A stretch of DNA of 64,000 nucleotides from contig NZ_CP075184.1 in the NCBI RefSeq assembly GCF_020510705.1, positions 1,674,001 through 1,738,000 on the forward strand. Reading direction: 5' to 3'. Source of the stretch: Acidovorax radicis (GTDB lineage: Bacteria; Pseudomonadota; Gammaproteobacteria; Burkholderiales; Burkholderiaceae_C). Shown here one piece after another: positions 57,645-64,000 of the stretch (position 1 is the stretch's first letter; the number at the start of each line of letters is the position of its first letter). The notes under the pieces are model-generated. The model made no database searches. It was not told where the DNA came from and saw nothing but the letters and a program-made list of their open reading frames with translations. Position numbers and translations under genes: made by a program.

Positions 57645-58910
57645 TCAATCTGCGATCTGGTCAGCCCAGGCCAGCGCCTGCAGGTGCGCCAGGTTGATCT
57701 GCGAGCTCGACAGGTGCAGCAGGTGTGCCGTGCGGTCAAAAACGACGTCATCGCTGGATTCGCAGGCTTCGGCCAGCGTCAGGAGCGATCCGAGGAAGCC
57801 TTCGCGCCGCAACAGCGCAGCCGCGACTGGTTCGGGCACATGCAGCAGCCCCACGGCGGTTTCCATGGGCATGGACAGCATCACATCAAGCAGCGAGAAA
57901 ATGCCCACCACAAACGCCTGATCGGCTTCTTCGGGGGGCAGGGTTTCCAGTGCGAGCAGCTCCATGAGGCGCCCCCGTACCACAGCGGTTTGCCCGACAG
58001 AAGAAGGCGTGCCGCTGGAGCGCGACGTGGTCAGCAGCAGCGCCGCCCAGCGGAACAGTTTTTTAAGCCCCATGAGCAACACCGCCTGGCGAAACGACGT
58101 GATGTCGCGTGACAAGCCAAACCCGGCGGAGTTGATCAGCCGCATCAGATTGAACGCCAAACCTGCGTCCTTCTTGAGCACTTCTTCAATGTCGTCGGTG
58201 CTGGCCTGTTTGCGCACCTGGTTGATCAGTTCGATGATGCTGGTTTGCGATGGGGTGAGGAGCTTGGCTTCGACCAGTGCCGGGCGCGCGAACCAGTAGC
58301 CCTGAAACATTTGCACGCCCTGGCTCGACACCATGTCGTATTGCTGGGCGGTTTCCACTTTTTCAGCGATCAGCTCGGCCTTGGAATGGCGCCCGGCATA
58401 GCTGATCAACACCGCCAACTGATCCGGTGCGAGCGCCGACAGGTCCAGCTTGATGTAATCGGCCAGAGGCAGCCATGGCGCATAGGCCGACTGCAGCACG
58501 GTGTGGTTGAACGCCAGATGAAAACCCCGCTCGCGCAGCTCGGCCAGGATGGGCATGCGGGTGGTCACTTCTTCGGCTGCCGTGTGGCCCAGGGGGGGGA
58601 TTTCCAGGACCACCTTGTCGGGGTCTACCAGTTCCAGGTGTCCTCCGGACAGGCTTTCGTGCGTGCAATTGACGAAGATGAGTTTTTTGCCCACCAGCTC
58701 GTCGGTGCCCGCGTGCGACAGCGCGGTGAACACCAGAATCACATCGGTGGCGGCCGTGTGGGCTGCGCCGCTGCGCGAACGGTTAAACAGCTCATAGCCG
58801 ACCACGACCTGCTGCGCATTCACGATGGCCTGCCGGGCAATCATGGCCACCGAGGTCTGGTTGCCGGGCGGTGGCGCGGGGGAGTGTCCCTGGAGCGAAG
58901 GTGTGGTCAT
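57645..58910 (-). CDS. Degenerate EAL domain plus HDOD domain protein, paralogue 2
   Basis: A 421-residue protein with the same architecture as its neighbour and closely similar segments (EKVETAQQYDMV, FQGYWFARPALVEAK, FNLMRLINSAGFGLSRDITS, QTAVVRGRLMELLA). The EAL triplet is again ELF and the catalytic acidic residues are missing, so a binding or scaffold role is likely. It lies upstream of paralogue 1 on the same strand with 282 bp between them. That gap shows no gene and may hold a separate promoter. Confidence 0.88.
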   Translation of the reverse strand: MTTPSLQGHSPAPPPGNQTSVAMIARQAIVNAQQVVVGYELFNRSRSGAAHTAATDVILVFTALSHAGTDELVGKKLIFVNCTHESLSGGHLELVDPDKVVLEIPPLGHTAAEEVTTRMPILAELRERGFHLAFNHTVLQSAYAPWLPLADYIKLDLSALAPDQLAVLISYAGRHSKAELIAEKVETAQQYDMVSSQGVQMFQGYWFARPALVEAKLLTPSQTSIIELINQVRKQASTDDIEEVLKKDAGLAFNLMRLINSAGFGLSRDITSFRQAVLLMGLKKLFRWAALLLTTSRSSGTPSSVGQTAVVRGRLMELLALETLPPEEADQAFVVGIFSLLDVMLSMPMETAVGLLHVPEPVAAALLRREGFLGSLLTLAEACESSDDVVFDRTAHLLHLSSSQINLAHLQALAWADQIAD

Positions 58911-58999
58911 GGGTGTTTTCTTGTAACGTGAAGCGGTCGCACGGTGTGCAGGTCGCTGCGGATTGTAGGAGTCGCCATAAGAACCAGCAGATGGACTGT

Positions 59000-59803
59000 T
59001 TACCCCTGCTGGAGCCAGCGCAGTTCGGTCTCGGTGAAACCTGCGCTGCGGCGCGCGGCATCGTTGAACGGGGGCTTCAGGCGCGGGGCTTCGTAGTGTT
59101 TGACCAGGGTTGCGTAGTGCGTTTCAGGGTTTTGTCCCGCGCGTTCGCACAGCCAGCGGTACCAGTGGTTGCCAATGGCGACGTGCCCGACCTCATCGTG
59201 CAGGATGGTGTCGAGAATGGCGACCGCCGCCAGCGCATCGGGTGTACCGACCTGGCGCAGCTTGGCCTGGATGAGTGGGGTGGCATCCAGGCCGCGGGCT
59301 TCCATCGTGCGTGGTACGAGCGCCATGCGCGCCAGGACATCGTGGTTGGTTTTTTCGCACATCGTCCACAGGCCCTGGTGGGCAGGGAAGTCGCCATAGT
59401 CATGCCCCTGGCTGCGCAGGTGGTCGCGCAGCAGCCGAAAGTGCTGGGCCTCCTCGGCGGCCACCCGCATCCAGTCGGTGTAGTAGGCGCGTGGCATGCC
59501 GCCAAAGCGCCAGACGGCGTCAAGCGCCAGGTTGATGGCATTGAATTCGATGTGGGCAATAGCGTGGATCAACACGGCACGCCCTTCGGGCGTGGCGGGG
59601 GAGCGGCGTGCCAGCTCGTTGTGGCGCAAAAGCACGGGGCGCTCGGGGTGGCCTGGCAGCACACTGGGTTCAGCGGGGCCTTCGGGTGTGCAGGATGCTA
59701 TTGAAAGTGTAGCTGCTTGCGCATATAGATCAAGCGCGGCGGCCGCTTTTTGTTCAGGGTCTGCAAGGCACAAGACCTGCAATGCACGTTGGCGAAGCTC
59801 CAT
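59000..59803 (-). CDS. DUF455 ferritin-like protein (in-frame repeat near N-terminus)
   Basis: A 267-residue four-helix-bundle protein. Probable di-iron ligands are in AIAHIEFNAINLALDAVWRF (H, E), AAEEAQHFRLL (E-x-x-H) and LHDEVGHVAIGNHWY (E-x-x-H), the pattern of ferritin-like diiron oxidases and related to MiaE-type enzymes. No function is established for DUF455. Residues about 18-34 (EQKAAAALDLYAQAATL) come from a dispersed palindrome and sit between the first helix and the body. The ATG at 59803 is preferred over 59833. Confidence 0.85.
   Translation of the reverse strand: MELRQRALQVLCLADPEQKAAAALDLYAQAATLSIASCTPEGPAEPSVLPGHPERPVLLRHNELARRSPATPEGRAVLIHAIAHIEFNAINLALDAVWRFGGMPRAYYTDWMRVAAEEAQHFRLLRDHLRSQGHDYGDFPAHQGLWTMCEKTNHDVLARMALVPRTMEARGLDATPLIQAKLRQVGTPDALAAVAILDTILHDEVGHVAIGNHWYRWLCERAGQNPETHYATLVKHYEAPRLKPPFNDAARRSAGFTETELRWLQQG
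59697..59752 (+). repeat. Dispersed GCGCTT palindrome, copy H (inside the DUF455 gene, in frame)
   Basis: GTAGCTGCTTGCGCAT, a 7-nt loop, then AAGCGCGGCGGCC and a T-rich end. The arms are diverged but the layout is the same. The host gene is on the opposite strand and reads ALDLYAQAA. Confidence 0.75.
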
Positions 59804-59912
59804 CCTTACAATTCTAGGCCCTGCCATTGGCATCGAGGCGCGCGCTTTGTAACCACTGGCGATTCAGGGCTGGCACTGCAGAGTGAGCCCTTCCATTTTT
59901 CTGGAGTGGTGT

Positions 59913-60437
59913 ATGGCAATTTACGAATTCGAAGGGGTGGCTCCGCAGATCGCGGAGTCGGCCTGGGTGGCCGACTCCGCGCAGGTGATGGGCAACGTGG
60001 TGTTGGGCGAAGACACGAGTGTGTGGTTTGGCACCGTGGTGCGCGGCGACACGGACAGCATCACCATTGGCGCGGGCTCCAATATTCAGGATGCGAGTGT
60101 GCTGCATGCCGACTTTGGCATGCCCCTGGTGGTGGGCAAGCGTGTGACGGTGGGCCACCAGGTCATGCTGCACGGCTGCACGATCGGAGACGAGTCGCTG
60201 ATCGGTATCGGGGCGATTGTGCTCAATGGCGCAAAGATCGGGCGCAACTGTCTTGTGGGTGCGGGTGCGCTGGTCACCGAAGGCAAGGAGTTCCCCGACG
60301 GCTCCATGATCATCGGCAGCCCGGCCAAGGCGGTGCGTGCGCTGACCCCCGAGCAGATCGAAGGCCTGCGCCAGAGTGCGCAGCATTACATCGACAACGC
60401 ACGCCGCTTTCAAAACGGCTTGCACAAAATCGGCTGA
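59913..60437 (+). CDS. Gamma-class carbonic anhydrase family protein (YrdA-like)
   Basis: A 174-residue left-handed beta-helix (hexapeptide-repeat) protein that forms trimers. The three zinc-ligand histidines of gamma carbonic anhydrases are present: H65 in SVLHADFG, H82 and H87 in [11 protein letters not shown]. Repeats run from [12 protein letters not shown] to IIGSPAKAV. Members include carbonic anhydrases, YrdA and PaaY, and activity differs. The ATG at 59913 has GGAG 6 nt upstream. It is divergent from the DUF455 gene. Confidence 0.92.
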   Translation: MAIYEFEGVAPQIAESAWVADSAQVMGNVVLGEDTSVWFGTVVRGDTDSITIGAGSNIQDASVLHADFGMPLVVGKRVTVGHQVMLHGCTIGDESLIGIGAIVLNGAKIGRNCLVGAGALVTEGKEFPDGSMIIGSPAKAVRALTPEQIEGLRQSAQHYIDNARRFQNGLHKIG

Positions 60438-60444
60438 AATCATT

Positions 60445-60560
60445 GAAGCACCCCCTCAGCCGCTTCGCGTCTTCCCCCTCTATCGCTCCGCTGCGCGGTG
60501 CGGGAGGGGGACGCACCCGGTGGCCTGGCCAAGCCAGTTCCACGGGTGCACTGGCTTGGC
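60445..60560 (+). repeat. Dispersed 115-bp CACCCCCT(G/C)AGCCGC element, copy 2
   Basis: Begins GAAGCACCCCCTCAGCC, continues through CCGCTGCGCGGTGCGGG and GACGCACCCGG, and ends ACGGGTGCACTGGC. It matches the minus-strand element at 50175-50293. It lies 8 bp after the gamma carbonic anhydrase stop. Confidence 0.8.
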
Positions 60561-60645
60561 CGCGCCGGTTTAGCGGGCTGCTGGCGGTGTGCAATGCGAT
60601 GGATTGCATCTCCTGAGTGTCGGTAATTTTCTGGGGATTTTTTGC

Positions 60646-61638
60646 GTGTCTGAACTTCACAAGTTTCTTTTTGATGGCCTGCCTGTGCGCGGCATGATCG
60701 TGCGCCTGACCGATGCCTGGACCGATATCCTCGCCCGCCGTGCCGGCAATTCCAGCACGGGCGCGTATCCCCCGCCAGTGAGCGAGTTGCTGGGTGAAAT
60801 GGCCGCTGCCGGTGTGTTGATGCAGTCCAACATCAAGTTCAACGGTGCGCTGGTGTTGCAGGTGTTTGGCGACGGGCCCGTGAAGCTGGCCGTGGCCGAA
60901 GTGCAGTCGGACCTGAGCCTGCGTGCCACCGCCACCATCATTGGCGAGGTGCCCGAGAACGCACGCCTGAGCCACATGGTGAATGTGGGCGGTGGGGGCC
61001 GCTGCGCCATCACGCTGGACCCCAAGGACCGCCACCCTGGCCAGCAGCCCTACCAGGGCGTGGTGCCGCTGCACGGCGACCACCACGAAAAGCTGGACCG
61101 CCTGTCGGACGTGCTGCAGCACTACATGCTGCAGTCCGAGCAGCTCGACACGGTGCTGGTGTTGGGCGCCAATGACAAGGTGGCTGCGGGCCTGTTGATA
61201 CAGCGCATGCCCATCAAGGGTGAAGGCAATCTGTCCGAGGGCCTTTCGCACCGTGACAACGAAGACCAGATCGGGCACAACGAAGACTACAACCGCATCG
61301 CCCACCTGGCGGCCAGCCTGACCCGCGAGGAGTTGCTGACCCTGGATGTGGACACCATCATGCGGCGGCTTTTCTGGGAAGAAAAACTGCTGCGCTTCGA
61401 GTCCCAGCAAGGCGCCAGTGGACCGCGATTTGCTTGCAGTTGCAGCCGCGAGCGCGTGAGCAACATGCTGCGCAGCCTGGGGGTGGAAGAGGCCGAGAGC
61501 ATTCTTGCCGAGCGCGAGGACATCGAGGTGGCCTGCGAGTTCTGTGGCCAGCAGTACCGCTTTGACGCCGTGGATGCCGCGCTGATTTTTGTGGCACCCG
61601 CAGTGAGCCAGCCACCGGGGCCTACAGGGATCCAGTAG
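60646..61638 (+). CDS. hslO: Redox-regulated chaperone Hsp33
   Basis: A 330-residue holdase activated by oxidation and unfolding. The redox switch is the zinc site C-x-C (FACSCSRERV) and C-x-x-C (VACEFCGQQY) near the C-terminus. The N-terminal domain shows FNGALVLQVFGDGPVKLAVAE and PYQGVVPLHGD. A GTG start at 60646 with GGGGA upstream gives VSELHKFLFDG. The protein is about 35 residues longer than E. coli Hsp33, mostly in loops and the C-terminal tail. Confidence 0.94.
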   Translation: MSELHKFLFDGLPVRGMIVRLTDAWTDILARRAGNSSTGAYPPPVSELLGEMAAAGVLMQSNIKFNGALVLQVFGDGPVKLAVAEVQSDLSLRATATIIGEVPENARLSHMVNVGGGGRCAITLDPKDRHPGQQPYQGVVPLHGDHHEKLDRLSDVLQHYMLQSEQLDTVLVLGANDKVAAGLLIQRMPIKGEGNLSEGLSHRDNEDQIGHNEDYNRIAHLAASLTREELLTLDVDTIMRRLFWEEKLLRFESQQGASGPRFACSCSRERVSNMLRSLGVEEAESILAEREDIEVACEFCGQQYRFDAVDAALIFVAPAVSQPPGPTGIQ

Positions 61639-61652
61639 TCGCAACACCAGCA

Positions 61653-61700
61653 GCGGATGGGACCAGCGGATGGGCACTGCGGATGGGCACTGCGGATGGG
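61653..61700 (+). repeat. 13-bp tandem repeat, about 3.7 copies
   Basis: Units GCGGATGGG(A/C)(C)(C/T) start at 61653, 61666, 61679 and 61692; units 2 and 3 are identical. It lies 15 bp after the hslO stop, before a convergent gene. Confidence 0.8.
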
Positions 61701-61817
61701 GCTGGCCGCTGCTGTTCGTCGTTGACCATCCATCGCTGACAATGCCCCGCGCCAACCCTGCCTGAAACCCATCGCGCTGAGAGCCCGGCGACCCCCACGG
61801 GTTCGGCCTTTTGTGGA

Positions 61818-62297
61818 TCAGGTCGTTGACGTGTCCCGCCCCGTCAACGCCGTGAACAGGCGGTGCTCACATTCAGGATCACTGCATTTCTCGCAGTTCC
61901 AGGCGCGCAGTCGGGCTGTTCTGGGGCTGGAATCTGGTTTAAAATGGCCTCTGGCGCCTGTTCTGTAAGCGCTAGTAGCTATGTTTTTAATAGCTGCCAA
62001 AGCGTTCTCGATGCGCCGTTCGTCTTGCCCATACACCACGCGATAGACCCTGCCGGCATGCGCCAGTGCTGCGCGTAAATGGGCGTCAGCGGCTTCGCGT
62101 GCCTGCTGTTGTTCGGGGGGACAGGGCAGGTCCAGCCCCATCAGCAGCGTGAGCGTGGCCTGGGGGCAGTCGTCGGGTGCTGCGGCGCAGGCGATCTTCG
62201 CCGCGTCGGGCGCAATGAGCCGCTGCAGATCCTGCGCGAGGGCTGCGGCCCCGGTGCCTGGCGCGCCCAGCAAGGCAATGGTCGGCGGGGCAGACAC
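61818..62297 (-). CDS. Unrecognised protein with P-loop-like start and Cys cluster, 159 residues
   Basis: It opens IALLGAPGTGAAALAQDL, which looks like a Walker A region (GAPGTGxx) in which the Lys/Ser pair is replaced by Ala-Ala. Its end has a tight cluster, WNCEKCSDPECEHRLF (three Cys and a His), that could bind zinc. Residues 104-119 derive from a dispersed palindrome, so the core protein is about 143 residues. It has a GTG start and is the third gene after eno and ftsB on the same strand, 21 bp beyond ftsB. I do not recognise the family. Confidence 0.7.
   Translation of the reverse strand: MSAPPTIALLGAPGTGAAALAQDLQRLIAPDAAKIACAAAPDDCPQATLTLLMGLDLPCPPEQQQAREAADAHLRAALAHAGRVYRVVYGQDERRIENALAAIKNIATSAYRTGARGHFKPDSSPRTARLRAWNCEKCSDPECEHRLFTALTGRDTSTT
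61931..62000 (-). repeat. Dispersed GCGCTT palindrome, copy I (inside the unknown gene, in frame)
   Basis: On the minus strand it reads ATAGCTACTAGCGCTT, a 7-nt loop, then AGGCGCCAGAGGCC and a T-rich end. The host gene reads the sense frame, giving ATSAYRTGARGHF. Confidence 0.8.
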
Positions 62298-62318
62298 GGG
62301 AGCAGGAAAAACCGCGCC

Positions 62319-62597
62319 TCAGCGCGGTGTGAACTGCACGTAGATCTCGTTGGGCTTGACCATGCCCAACTCGCTGCGTGCCTTTTCTTCCACCATGTCC
62401 AGCCCCTCCTTGAGGTCATGTACCTCGGAGATCAGGCGTTCATTGGCCTGGCGCGCCTGGTCATTGGCGGACTTCTGCCTGTCGATCTTGTGCTGCATTT
62501 CATGCACGCGCGGCACGCTGCCCCGCCCCAGCCACAGCTGTGCATGCACAACGGCCAGCAATGCCAGCAAGATGGCAGGGACGATGCGTGAGACCAT
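62319..62597 (-). CDS. ftsB: Cell division protein FtsB
   Basis: A 92-residue bitopic divisome protein that forms the FtsQLB complex. It has a short cytosolic start, one membrane helix (about residues 4-21, IVPAILLALLAVVHAQLW) and a periplasmic coiled coil (HKIDRQKSANDQARQANERL) ending in the conserved EEKARSELGMVKPNEIYVQF. It lies 24 bp after eno, the eno-ftsB arrangement found across Proteobacteria. Confidence 0.95.
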   Translation of the reverse strand: MVSRIVPAILLALLAVVHAQLWLGRGSVPRVHEMQHKIDRQKSANDQARQANERLISEVHDLKEGLDMVEEKARSELGMVKPNEIYVQFTPR

Positions 62598-62621
62598 GGC
62601 TCGGCGCGGGCCCGCGTGTTA

Positions 62622-63914
<1,293 letters not shown>

Positions 63915-63927
63915 TCACTCTCAAGGT

Positions 63928-64000
63928 TTAAAGATCTTTGATGGCGACGCCGTTGAGTTCGCCTGATTGAAGGACGCGCTTGGAACCGTCGGCAAGAGTG
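63928..64000 (-). CDS. C-terminal end of an unidentified gene upstream of eno
   Basis: The minus frame reading TLADGSKRVLQSGELNGVAI and three more codons to a TAA at 63928-63930 stays open to the window edge. It ends 19 bp before the eno start, so it is probably in the same transcript. Only 23 residues are visible and no family can be named. Confidence 0.5.
   Translation of the reverse strand, partial: TLADGSKRVLQSGELNGVAIKDL

Noticed and set aside
60310..61755. A 481-codon open frame antisense to hslO
   Set aside because: Covers the hslO gene and a repeat element; its His/Gln-rich composition is typical of antisense shadows.

Overview
The window is a 64 kb piece of a high-GC betaproteobacterial chromosome, most likely from the Comamonadaceae (Acidovorax or a close relative). 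The evidence is a 14-gene nuo operon followed by a DUF2818 gene, a Bug-type solute receptor, the eno-ftsB order, the gene set itself, and dispersed short palindromes of a kind I associate with this family. No database could be searched, so the genus is inference.

Layout. Positions 1-6600 hold the start of a secreted protein (minus strand), an aminotransferase, rpsO-pnp with two candidate RNA control hairpins, a quinone oxidoreductase, tpiA and secG. A tRNA-Leu(GAG) at 6703-6787 precedes nuoA-N (6860-21332), DUF2818 and DUF1178. Positions 22391-29202 carry an MsbA-like ABC exporter (minus) and a complete branched-chain amino acid-type ABC transporter (livG, livF, binding protein, livH, livM). 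Positions 29379-32850 are a disturbed stretch: an AttH/CrtC-like secreted protein, a cysteine synthase-like gene broken by a frameshift, and an intact IS5-family element with a CTAG target duplication. Then come a GDPD lipoprotein, gdhA, a hydrolase lipoprotein and a Bcr/CflA efflux pump. Positions 38459-51897 contain the remains of the widely conserved miaA-mutL-amiC-tsaE-queG neighbourhood. It is interrupted by a YbbA/YbbP-like ABC pair, an Hsp20 gene, a low-GC patch with two unrecognised small genes, dedA, a glycine-zipper lipoprotein and a cupin. The right end holds an AEC permease and a GDSL esterase, a Bug receptor, xerD, two tandem EAL-HDOD paralogues, a DUF455 protein, a gamma carbonic anhydrase, hslO, and eno-ftsB with an uncharacterised gene.

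How the genes work together. NuoA-N build respiratory complex I. RpsO and PNPase are translation and RNA-decay partners. The Liv genes form one importer. MutL, MiaA, TsaE and QueG cover mismatch repair and tRNA modification. AmiC, FtsB and XerD act in cell division and chromosome segregation.

The most interesting signal is a dispersed palindrome of about 50 bp (GCGCTT, 7-nt loop, AAGCGC). I find nine copies. Four lie between genes. Five lie inside coding sequences (miaA, the FtsX permease gene, mutL, the DUF455 gene and an unknown gene), where each is translated in frame. Only one reading frame is used per orientation, giving two recurrent peptides: ATSAxxTxAxxxF and ALxxxAxAA. This looks like a mobile palindromic element that inserts into proteins, comparable in behaviour to Rickettsia palindromic elements.
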